Source: JAUIEH01 sp964483375
GTDB taxonomy: Bacteria > Pseudomonadota > Alphaproteobacteria > Caulobacterales > Maricaulaceae
Direction of reading: 5' to 3'
Assembly (NCBI GenBank): GCA_964483375.1
Contig: CAZABJ010000084.1
Location: 1 to 7,209, forward strand
Length of the DNA stretch: 7,209 nucleotides
A model generated the notes under the pieces. The model was given only the letters and a program-made list of their open reading frames with translations, ran no database searches and was not told the DNA's origin. Made by a program: the position numbers and the translations under genes. Each line of letters begins with the position of its first letter. The first letter of the stretch is position 1. Positions 1-6,800 of the stretch are shown piece by piece.

Positions 1-363
1 CAATGGTTCGCTTGTCACCACGCGGAAGGTGCGGGCTTCCCCGTCATGTTCGGTGATGGTCACATATTCGCCGGGCGCGAGTTGGTGGGTTTCGAGGTGG
101 AAGATGGGCTCGTCGTCCTCTTCGCCCGGTTCGTAGGAAAACGCCCAGGCGCGGCGGCGCGTATGGATGAGATGGCCGTGCTCGTCCTCTTCATCGCCCC
201 AAAACCGGCGGACATAGGCGCGGGTTTTGTCCTCCCGCCAGGCGGCTTCGTCCAGATGATGGCTGGCGTCGAGCGGGGCGACGATTTCATAGCCATGGGC
301 GGCGCTTCCCTGGGGGAAATCCGCGGTGCGGGCGAGCTCCAAGCGTATGCGGCGCCAGGTCAT
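1..363 (-). CDS. Conserved hypothetical protein (alphaproteobacterial, about 120 aa), 3' end cut by window edge
   Basis: The frame is open from an ATG at 363 to the left edge, giving 121 codons with no stop, so the C-terminus lies outside the window. A GGGAGG ribosome binding site sits 6 nt before the ATG, which supports this start. The protein starts MTWRRIRLELART and has no signal peptide or membrane segment, so it is probably cytoplasmic. It is rich in acidic and histidine residues: an Asp/Glu cluster with histidines at residues 57-64 (DEEDEHGH), a second acidic cluster at 81-85, and a C-terminal block (residues 98-116, PGEY...EHDGEARTFRVV) that reads like a small beta-rich fold. I recall similar proteins in Caulobacterales and Rhizobiales, all of unknown function and about this length, so few residues are probably missing. 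The gene lies beyond the bactofilin terminator and so is likely transcribed on its own. The His/acidic cluster could bind metal, but this is only a guess. Confidence 0.8.
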   Translation of the reverse strand, partial: MTWRRIRLELARTADFPQGSAAHGYEIVAPLDASHHLDEAAWREDKTRAYVRRFWGDEEDEHGHLIHTRRRAWAFSYEPGEEDDEPIFHLETHQLAPGEYVTITEHDGEARTFRVVTSEPL

Positions 364-453
364 CGGCGTCCTCCCGAGTGTCTGAACCGTGAGCGGTCTT
401 CTTAAGCGCCCATGAGCGCCCAGATCGCGCCATCCGGGGGAGAAGGCGTTTCG

Positions 454-472
454 CCGCATGACCGACATGCGG
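454..472. repeat. 7-bp inverted repeat with 5-nt spacer upstream of the 1-363 gene
   Basis: CCGCATG, then five bases, then CATGCGG: a perfect dyad. It lies about 90 bp upstream of the minus-strand ATG at 363 and downstream of the bactofilin terminator, in the only stretch that can hold the promoter of the 1-363 gene. It could be an operator or a short hairpin. I found no convincing -35/-10 pair beside it. A dyad of this size can also arise by chance in GC-rich DNA. Confidence 0.3.
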
Positions 473-510
473 TCTGAGCGAGACGCCGCCCGAGCCGCCC
501 ATAGCCATAC

Positions 511-540
511 AAAAGAAAAGCGCGACGCCGCGGCGTCGCT
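511..540 (-). terminator. Rho-independent terminator closing the peptidase-bactofilin transcript
   Basis: Bases 522-539 form a perfect 18-bp palindrome (GCGACGCCGCGGCGTCGC), which can fold as a 7-bp GC stem with a CGCG loop. Read on the minus strand it is followed by GCTTTTCTTTT (bases 511-521), the T-rich tract expected of an intrinsic terminator. On the plus strand no T-run follows, so it acts in the minus direction only. It lies 66 bp past the bactofilin stop codon and separates that gene from the one starting at 363. Confidence 0.8.
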
Positions 541-605
541 CTCCTCAAAATCGATTGGTCGTTCGGCTGCAGCGAGCGCTGGTCACAGCGCCGGTCGCAG
601 CGGCC

Positions 606-1142
606 TTAGCTCGAGCTGCTGGCCGCCGTGGAAAACGGCGAAGAGCTGGCCGGCTTCGGCGCGTCGGCGGTTTTCGGCGCGGACACCGACACCGAACCCG
701 CCGAAGAGCCCGATTGCGGGGTCAGCGGATCGCTGGCGTGCCGGCAGTTGCCTTCAAAGAAGGCGCCGCTTTCGACCGACAGCGCGGCGTGGGTGATGTC
801 GCCCTCAATGCGCGCGGTGGACATCAGCGTGACTTGACGGCCTCGGACGCTGCCCAAAACGCGGCCGCGGATGGTGAGGTTGTCCGCCACCACTTCGCCT
901 TTGACCGAGGCTTTTTCGCCGATGGTCAGCGAGCCGGCGCGGATATCGCCTTCCACTTGACCTTCAAGCTGGATCTCGCCTTCGGACTCGACAGTGCCGT
1001 TGACCACCAGATCCGGGCTGAGAATGGACGGTGCACTCGAAGATTTTGACATGGTTCGCTTGCTCGTTGTCAGGGGCGTTTCCGGCGCTGCCTGCGGCTG
1101 CGGCGGACGCGAGACGCCTGACTCCTTACCCTTGTTGAACAT
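606..1142 (-). CDS. bacA: Bactofilin, cytoskeletal polymer-forming protein
   Basis: A bactofilin of 178 residues; the family polymerises without nucleotide into membrane-associated filaments that localise cell-wall and stalk-forming enzymes. Residues 1-38 are a disordered, Pro/Ser/Thr-rich tail. Residues 39-135 are the bactofilin beta-helix, with the repeating turns typical of the family (GEIQLEGQVEGDIRAG, then GEVVADNLTIRGRVLGSV), ending in the conserved GAFFEGNCRH. Residues 136-178 are a Ser/Ala-rich tail. I chose the ATG at 1142 because it gives the N-terminus MFNKGK, which matches the MFxK membrane-binding peptide of Caulobacter and Hyphomonas bactofilins. An in-frame ATG at 1250 would add 36 unlike residues within the peptidase gene, and one at 1052 would remove the membrane peptide. 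The start overlaps the peptidase gene by 17 bp, so the two are probably cotranscribed and translationally coupled. An AGGG lies 9 nt before the ATG. The symbol rests on resemblance and context. Confidence 0.93.
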   Translation of the reverse strand: MFNKGKESGVSRPPQPQAAPETPLTTSKRTMSKSSSAPSILSPDLVVNGTVESEGEIQLEGQVEGDIRAGSLTIGEKASVKGEVVADNLTIRGRVLGSVRGRQVTLMSTARIEGDITHAALSVESGAFFEGNCRHASDPLTPQSGSSAGSVSVSAPKTADAPKPASSSPFSTAASSSS

Positions 1143-2367
1143 ACCTACCGGCCCTGAGGAATTCGATTGGATCGTAATGACGGCCCCTGAACCACACTTC
1201 GTAGTGCAAGTGCGTACCGGTGCTGCGCCCGGTCGAGCCCATCGCTCCAACCCGATCGCCAGCGCTCACTTCCTCGCCGCGCTCCACATAAGCCCGGTTG
1301 AGGTGACCATAGCGCGTTCTAAAGCCGTGGCCGTGATCAATCTCCACAGTTTGACCGAAGCCGCTGCGCCAACCCACAAACGTGACCCGGCCCGGCGCCG
1401 CCGCCACGATGGGCGCGAGGCGGTGGGCGGCGAAATCCAAGCCATTGTGGCGGCTGGGCTGACCGTTCAGAGGGTCGATCCGAGGACCGTAGCCAGAGGT
1501 CAAACGATACGGCGCATCAACCGGGGCGCCCAGAGGCGTCGCGTCAATGGCGCGCTCAAGGCGCTCGGCTTCGGCGACACGCGCCGCGACACGAACCACG
1601 CGGCTGGAGAACAGATCGTCGAAGTCCCGATCCACGCCGAAGCCGCCGCGGCCGCCCAGGCCGACATAGGGACCGCCGGAAGCCCGATCGCCTTCGTCAA
1701 GAATGTTCTCAACGCTCAAGCCCGTCAGCCGCAACACGGCGCGGAGGTTCTCCACGCGGTCCTGGGAGCGCTCTTCGGCCGCAGACAGCATGCGGTCCTG
1801 ATTGGAGAGGATCTCTGCGACCCGCTCATTGTCCAAATAGTCGTACTCGTCCGCGTCATGCGCTTCGATGGCGAGACGCGAGCGGCGCGGGGTCGGATCC
1901 TCGACCGCGGCGGTCATCAAGACCGCTTCGCTGTTCTCGCTCTCCGCCAAGCGGATGCCGCGACCGTCCTCGCGTGAGCCGGTGGCGTGCTCCAGCAAGT
2001 CTTGAAGCGTCCGGTGCCTTCGTTCGAATTCCTGAGCGGCTTGCTCGAAATCGGACGTGCGCGTCTGCAACAAGGCGAGCGCTGAGGCTTCCCGCGCCCG
2101 CGCCTCGGCGAGCCACCGCTCGTACCGCGCCCGGGTCTGCTGGGCTTCGGTGGACTGAGCCGACAGCAAGTGGCCGCGTAAGAAGACGCTGGCGGTGGAA
2201 TAGGAGAACCACCCGATGGCCAGCGCGGATGCGGTGGCCGTGAGGACCTGCGCACGCGTGGACAAGGTGAAATACCGAACCTGGCCTTCGGCCCGGTGAT
2301 AAATTTGCCGCTCGGGGAAAACGCGTCCCACAAACGCGCCTGCCCGTGAAGCTATCCGCGTGATCAT
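1126..2367 (-). CDS. lmdC: Membrane-anchored M23 (LytM-type) peptidoglycan endopeptidase, bactofilin partner
   Basis: A zinc metallopeptidase of 413 residues expected to cut peptidoglycan cross-links in the periplasm. Residues 1-40 are a basic cytoplasmic segment (FPERQIYHRAEGQVRYFTLS), resembling the N-terminal domain called DUF5930 in related proteins. One membrane helix spans about 41-63. A coiled coil covers about 70-128, with further helices at 180-213 and 250-274 around a Gly-rich loop (230-244). The M23 domain occupies about 285-405 with all zinc and catalytic residues: H307 and D311 (HNGLD), H355 (YGHLN), H386 and H388 (HLH). It should therefore be active, unlike degenerate EnvC/NlpD-type LytM proteins. 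The ATG at 2367 is chosen for its GCGAGG site a few bases upstream; a GTG at 2421 would add 18 residues with no good site. The adjoining bactofilin fits the LmdC-BacA pair of Hyphomonas, where the cytoplasmic tail binds the scaffold. The symbol is by analogy. Confidence 0.92.
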   Translation of the reverse strand: MITRIASRAGAFVGRVFPERQIYHRAEGQVRYFTLSTRAQVLTATASALAIGWFSYSTASVFLRGHLLSAQSTEAQQTRARYERWLAEARAREASALALLQTRTSDFEQAAQEFERRHRTLQDLLEHATGSREDGRGIRLAESENSEAVLMTAAVEDPTPRRSRLAIEAHDADEYDYLDNERVAEILSNQDRMLSAAEERSQDRVENLRAVLRLTGLSVENILDEGDRASGGPYVGLGGRGGFGVDRDFDDLFSSRVVRVAARVAEAERLERAIDATPLGAPVDAPYRLTSGYGPRIDPLNGQPSRHNGLDFAAHRLAPIVAAAPGRVTFVGWRSGFGQTVEIDHGHGFRTRYGHLNRAYVERGEEVSAGDRVGAMGSTGRSTGTHLHYEVWFRGRHYDPIEFLRAGRYVQQG

Positions 2368-2414
2368 CGCCCTCGCCCGTTTTCGTACGTCAGACCCAGC
2401 CCCCAAGCGCTCGC

Positions 2415-2443
2415 ATTCCACCCGATCAGCGCCCGATTTTCAA
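2415..2443 (-). promoter_or_regulatory. Candidate promoter for the peptidase-bactofilin operon
   Basis: On the minus strand TTGAAA (bases 2438-2443, 5 of 6 against TTGACA) is followed after exactly 17 bp by TGGAAT (bases 2415-2420, 4 of 6 against TATAAT). Transcription would start near 2408, giving a leader of about 40 nt before the ATG at 2367. A GATTC (GANTC, the CcrM methylation target in this class) lies at 2449-2453, just upstream of the -35 box. It is the best match I see in the 144-bp gap between the DUF455 and peptidase genes. No intrinsic terminator is visible there, so read-through from upstream is also possible. Confidence 0.35.
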
Positions 2444-2511
2444 CAAAAGATTCCCTAAAGATTTCAGCTTTGAAACAACCAGTTCGTCTACGGCGCGAAT
2501 TCGCACCCCTC

Positions 2512-3321
2512 TCAGGCGTACCAATTCGGGGGCATTCCCGCTGCGGTGCGCGCTTCGACGTTAAAGGGTTCTTTGAGCCCGCCGGCGAAACGTTTACCGA
2601 CATAATCGCGAAACATGGCCTCCGGATCGCCGCCGCGCGCCGCGCAGAGGCGCTCGAACCAACGGGCGCCGGCGCGCACATGGCCGACTTCTTCGGCATA
2701 AATGACCTCCAATATCGCGGCGCTTTCCTCATCGCCCGCGCCGCGCAGCCGCGCGATCATGCCTGGGGTGACGTCCAAGCCGCGGGCTTCCAGCACAAGG
2801 GGGGCTATCGCAAGACGGGCGCCGAGATCGTCCGCGGTCGCGAGCGCGGCTTCCCAAAGCCCGTCATGGGCGGGCATATCGCCATAATCGACGTCGAACG
2901 CGCCGAGCCGGGCGCGGACCATTTCGAAATGTCGGGCCTCATCGTCGCCCACGCCGATCCAGTCGGAGACGAACGCGTCGCGCGCGCTCTCCTCGATATC
3001 GGGATCGCCGGCGAAGCGGCACAACAGATCAAACGCCAGGTCGATGGCGTTGAACTCGATATGCGCCACCGCATGAAGCAGAGCCGCCCGGCCTGGGGCG
3101 CTGTTCAACCGCCGACGCGGCACATCGCCGGGCGCGACCAAGACCGGGCGCGGCGGGCGCGCCGGCCGGTCAGGCGGGGCGCCGCTCTCGCCCCTTTGCG
3201 GAGGCCTGAGCCCGCCATCCCGCCAGGCCGCCGCCGCAGCCCGCGCCTTGGCGGTTTTCCGCCCCGGCTCCGCGGTTCGGAGCACCGCGGCGGCCGCCTC
3301 CAAGAGGGCGGCGGCGCTCAG
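2512..3321 (-). CDS. DUF455 ferritin-like diiron protein, apparent CTG start
   Basis: A four-helix ferritin-like protein of the DUF455 family (related to MiaE-type diiron proteins); the substrate is unknown. With the start used here it has 269 residues. Residues 1-36 form an Ala-rich helix, 37-60 a Pro/Arg-rich linker, and about 75-260 the helical bundle. The diiron ligand pattern is complete: E89, E128-x-x-H131, E178, E211-x-x-H214, with H83 and H87 nearby. No ATG lies at the expected N-terminus. A CTG at 3321 overlaps the upstream peroxiredoxin stop (CTGA) and has AGGAGG at 3329-3334, 7 nt upstream; it yields a natural-looking N-terminus, MSAAALLEAA. Alternatives are an ATG at 3387 (70-bp overlap, odd Arg/Gln-rich extension), a TTG at 3303 (no nearby binding site) and a GTG at 3285 (GGAGG 11 nt upstream). 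The gene is very probably translated together with the peroxiredoxin, which suggests a redox role, but that is inference. Confidence 0.88.
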   Translation of the reverse strand: MSAAALLEAAAAVLRTAEPGRKTAKARAAAAAWRDGGLRPPQRGESGAPPDRPARPPRPVLVAPGDVPRRRLNSAPGRAALLHAVAHIEFNAIDLAFDLLCRFAGDPDIEESARDAFVSDWIGVGDDEARHFEMVRARLGAFDVDYGDMPAHDGLWEAALATADDLGARLAIAPLVLEARGLDVTPGMIARLRGAGDEESAAILEVIYAEEVGHVRAGARWFERLCAARGGDPEAMFRDYVGKRFAGGLKEPFNVEARTAAGMPPNWYA

Positions 3322-3794
3322 CGCGCCGCCTCCTGCGCCGCTGCGAGCACTTTGGCGACATGGCCTTTGACGCGAATGTTGCGCCATGCCTGCGTCACCA
3401 CCCCGTCGGGCGAAATCAAGAAAGTGGAGCGGATGAGACCCATCGACGTCTTGCCGTAGAGCTTTTTTTCGCCCCAGGCGCCGTAGGCTTCGATGGTCCG
3501 GCGTTCTGGGTCGGAGGCGAGGGTGACGGTGAGGTCGTGTTTCGCTTTGAACCGTTGATGGGACGCCGCATCGTCAGGGGAGACCCCGATGACGGTGGCG
3601 CCGACCGCGGCGAAGGCGTCGGCTTGGGCGGTGAAGTCGACCGCCTCGGTCGTGCAGCCTGGCGTGTCGTCCTTTGGGTAAAAGTACAGCACGACGCTCT
3701 TGCCTTTAAGCTGCGAAAGGCTCACCACCCCGCCGTCGTCGGTCGGTAAGGTGAAGTCGGGGGCGGGTTCACCGATTTGCGGCGGTTCGGCCAT
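3318..3794 (-). CDS. bcp: Thioredoxin-dependent thiol peroxidase (BCP/PrxQ-type peroxiredoxin), 1-Cys form
   Basis: A peroxiredoxin of 158 residues, the usual BCP length, that reduces hydrogen peroxide and organic hydroperoxides in the cytoplasm. The active-site motif YPKDDTPGCTTEA places the peroxidatic cysteine at C47, with T44 and the conserved R122 (GLIRSTFLI) completing the catalytic set. It is the only cysteine in the protein: the position five residues on, where E. coli Bcp has its resolving cysteine, is V52. The enzyme is therefore of the 1-Cys type and must be recycled by an outside thiol such as thioredoxin, glutaredoxin or glutathione. The ATG at 3794 is preceded by AGGAAG at about 8 nt. 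The TGA at 3318-3320 overlaps the proposed start of the DUF455 gene, so the two are coupled. The AsmA-like gene is divergent, with a 38-bp gap. Confidence 0.95.
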   Translation of the reverse strand: MAEPPQIGEPAPDFTLPTDDGGVVSLSQLKGKSVVLYFYPKDDTPGCTTEAVDFTAQADAFAAVGATVIGVSPDDAASHQRFKAKHDLTVTLASDPERRTIEAYGAWGEKKLYGKTSMGLIRSTFLISPDGVVTQAWRNIRVKGHVAKVLAAAQEAAR

Positions 3795-3832
3795 GAGCGC
3801 GCTTCCTATGTCATTGCTAGTACGGACCCCTG
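3795..3832. promoter_or_regulatory. 38-bp divergent intergenic region between bcp and the AsmA-like gene
   Basis: Only 38 bp separate the two start codons, so it cannot hold two full, separate promoters; at least one must extend into the opposite gene. It contains the bcp ribosome binding site (AGGAAG, minus strand) and, reading plus, GCTAGTAC at 3816-3823. That octamer is close to the Caulobacter housekeeping -10 consensus GCTANAWC, with one mismatch. It would place a plus-strand start at about 3829, giving an almost leaderless AsmA-like transcript. I see no good -35 box for it. The site before the AsmA-like ATG is weak (CGGA). Confidence 0.3.
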
Positions 3833-6800
3833 ATGAGTGATCCGCAGCCCCCAGGCAAGCGCCGCCGCCGCGGCTTGGCGCGGTTTGTCTTCGTCCATTT
3901 CATCGAAGCGTGCGCGCTTTTGCTCGCCGGCGGTTTGGTGGTGATGGGGGTGATGGCGTGGCGGCTGTCGCAAGGCCCGATATCCTTGGACGCGTGGCGC
4001 GCCGATTTTGAGACCGCGCTCGCCCGCGCCTTTGACGGCGATGTCGTCGCGCTTGGCGGCGCGCAGGTGGAATGGGCCCAAGAAGACGGCAGTCTGGTGG
4101 TCGCTCTGACCGAAGTGGCGGTCGCTGAAGCCGGCGGACGGCTTGTGGCCGAGGCGCCGCGGCTTGAGGCGGGCATGCGGATTTCGGCTCTCCTGCGCGG
4201 GGAGGTCGAGATTTCGAGCCTTGTGGCGGAAGGCGGCGAGTTCTCCATCGTGCGGGATATTGACGGCGCGGTGGCGGCGGGGCTCGGGCGTCCCGAACGG
4301 GCGCGGCGTCTGCCCAGCGGCCCGGCAGGCGGGTCGGCGCGGGAAAACCTTGAGCGGATCGTGTCCGCTGCGGCGCAACTGAGCGCCCTGGAGCTCGAAA
4401 ACGCGGTTCTCTACGTGCGGGATGCGCGGAGCGGGTTGGATTGGCGAGCCGACGACGCCTTCATCCGGCTGACGCGCGGGGAGGAGGGCTTTCGTTTGAC
4501 GGCGAGCGGCGAAATCGCCGCGGTCGGCGGGGCGCCGGCCCCATTGCAGATTGAAATCGAGGCCGCCCCCGATCTGAGCGCCGCCTCCGCGCGGGTCAGC
4601 CTCAGCCAGGCCCGCCTTGCCGATTTGGCCCCCGCTCAAGGCGCGCTTGCGGCTCTCGCCGCGCTTGACGCGCCGGTCAGCTTGGACGTCTCCGCGGCGT
4701 ATGAAGAGGCGTTCGGGGTGACCGCCGGGGAGGTGCGGATCGAAACAGGCGAGGGCACGCTGGACCTCGGGGCGGGGCGGATCGAACCGGTGCGCGAAGC
4801 CCGGCTTCATGCGCGCTACGCGCCGCGGCTCGGGGCGGTGGAGCTGGTCGAAGCGGTTATCGACGTCGGCGGCACGCAAGTGTCCGCCGGGGGCCGCATT
4901 GAGGCGTTGGACGCCATGTTGTCGGGCGGCCCGGTGACCGCGTTTCCCTTCGACTTTGAGATCCGCGACGTGGTGCTTGACGCTGCGCCGATCTTTGAGC
5001 GGCCCATCGAACTCAGTCGCTTGCGGGTGGCGGGCATGGCCGAACCGGGCGGGTTGTCGGCGCGCTTCGATATGTTGGAGCTCGATATTTTCGAGCTTGA
5101 GGCGCGTTTGAGCGGCGGGGTGCGTTTCGAGCGCGCCTCGGATGGACGGGTGTTGCCGGCGCTCCAGCTGCGCGGACCGATCGATGGGCGTATTGGGTAT
5201 GACGACGTGCTCGCGCTGTGGCCGGTCGACCTGGCGGATGGCGCGCGCAACTACCTCGTTCGCGCCCTTGAGGGCGGGGACATTTTCGACGCCACGATCG
5301 ACTTGGATTTGCCTGTCGAGGCGTTGGTTCAGCGACAGCTCGACAATGAGCGCTTGCGCATGGACTTCTCATTTGAGAACGCCGACGTCCGCATCGTATC
5401 CACCATGTCGCCGATCACGGATGCGGAGGGGACGGCGACGCTGTTCGGCAATTCCTTCGAGCTTGCGATGGCCCGCGGGCGCATGCGCGGCCTCGCCCTG
5501 CGCGAGGGCAGCATTTCCATCCCACGCCTCAATCCGCGCGGTGCGATCGCCACATACGCCACGATCGCCGAAGGGCCGGCCCGCGAGCTGGTCGCCTATA
5601 TCGACGAGCCGCCGCTGGAATACCCCTCGAGTTTTGGCATTTCCCCCGACGACATCGGCGGTGAAGGCGAGATCGAAGTCGTCTTCAACCGACCGATGCG
5701 CGTGGAGGTGGACCCCGAACGGATCACGTTCGAAGTCACCGGCGCCTTCACCGACGTCGCCGCGCCCGCCATCGGCGATTTGCGCATCACAGAAGCGGAC
5801 GTGCAAATCGAGGCGAGCGAGCGGGGTTTGCGGCTATGGGGGCCCGGTCGCATCGGCCCCGTGGAAGCGGACATCGAGTGGCGCGAGGATTTCGAAGAAC
5901 CTGACCGGTCGCGCTCCTCGTCGATGACTGTCGCCGCCTCTTTTGACGCCGGCACGCTGGACGAGCTGGGCTTTCCAGCGCGCAGTTATCTGCGCGGAGA
6001 CGCGTTGGTGGCGGTGCAAGCGCGGGGACGCGGCACCGCAATTTCCGAAGCGCGCATCGAGGCGGATTTGACCGCCGCTGAGCTTCGCGTCCCCGGGCTC
6101 ACTTGGATGAAGCCCCAGGGCGAGGACGCCACGGCTTCCTTTGATGTCGCGCGCACCGCGGCGGGGCTCATTACGCTTGAGAACGTGCGGGCGGAGGCGG
6201 CCGGCCTGTCCGTGTTCGGCGCGGCGTCGTTCACCGATGAAGGACGACTTGAAGCGCTGTCGCTGGACCGATTTCAGCTCGGCGGCGCTTTCGATTTGTC
6301 CGCAGACGTCAGCCGAAGCAATGACGACGGCATCATCGTGACCTTGGACGCCGGCTATATCGACGCGCGCGGCGTCCTCTCGCAGCTCATCAACCTGTCG
6401 AGTTCGTCGGGCGAGGCGCCGCCGCCGGCCGGCCCGCAGCCCGCCGCGACCGTGTTTTTCTCCGGCGCCGTCGACCGAGCCTTGGTGACCGATGAGGTGA
6501 TGCTTGATGACGTGCGCATCTCCTTGGAGCATGACGGCGCGGTGTTGCAGGGGCTGGACTTCTCCGCGACCGGCGAGGCGGGTCCGCTTTCCGCGGTGGT
6601 CGCCTCAGGCGTGGGCGGGACGCGTCGCGTGCGCGCCTCTGCGCCTGATGCGGGCGGCGTCTTCGCCGCCGTGTTCGGGCTGCGACAAATCGAAGGCGGG
6701 GTGTTGTCCGTCGAGGGCGTCTTGCCGCCCGCCGCGCCGGAGGGCGAGGCCGACCCGCCATCCGACTTCCAGATCCGGGTCGACGATTTTCAGCTCGTCG

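Noticed and set aside
576..591. GCGCTG-GTCA-CAGCGC inverted repeat between the bactofilin stop and the terminator
   Set aside because: It has a 6-bp stem without a T-tract on either side. It may fold in the 3' untranslated RNA, but I cannot assign it a function.
458..796. Plus-strand open frame starting MTDMRSERDAARA
   Set aside because: It runs through the bactofilin terminator and antisense to the 3' end of the bactofilin gene, and soon becomes low-complexity Arg/Ser/Ala.
994..1977. Plus-strand open frame of 327 codons across the peptidase and bactofilin genes
   Set aside because: It is antisense to two clearly conserved families; long antisense frames are common in GC-rich DNA with strong third-position bias. 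The translation shows no recognisable domain.
2462..2475. TTTCA-GCTT-TGAAA hairpin after the DUF455 stop as a terminator
   Set aside because: The stem is only 5 bp and AT-rich with no clean T-run following, so it would not terminate efficiently.
2470..3459. Plus-strand open frame of 329 codons opposite the DUF455 gene
   Set aside because: Antisense shadow: the minus strand carries the complete diiron motif set, and the plus-strand product is Arg/Ala-rich without domain resemblance.
3808..3840. Ten-codon frame (MSLLVRTPDE) overlapping the AsmA-like start, a possible leader peptide
   Set aside because: It has no convincing ribosome binding site and such short frames occur by chance; the overlap with the ATG at 3833 alone is not enough support.
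3806..4879. Minus-strand open frame of 357 codons opposite the AsmA-like gene, which could be read as extending the minus-strand gene row
   Set aside because: It lies antisense to the N-terminal part of the AsmA-like protein, whose basic start and membrane helix are sensible. The antisense product is rich in His, Arg and Pro and matches no family I know.
5834..6532. Minus-strand open frame of 232 codons
   Set aside because: Shadow of the AsmA-like coding frame; no domain and no sensible ribosome binding site context.
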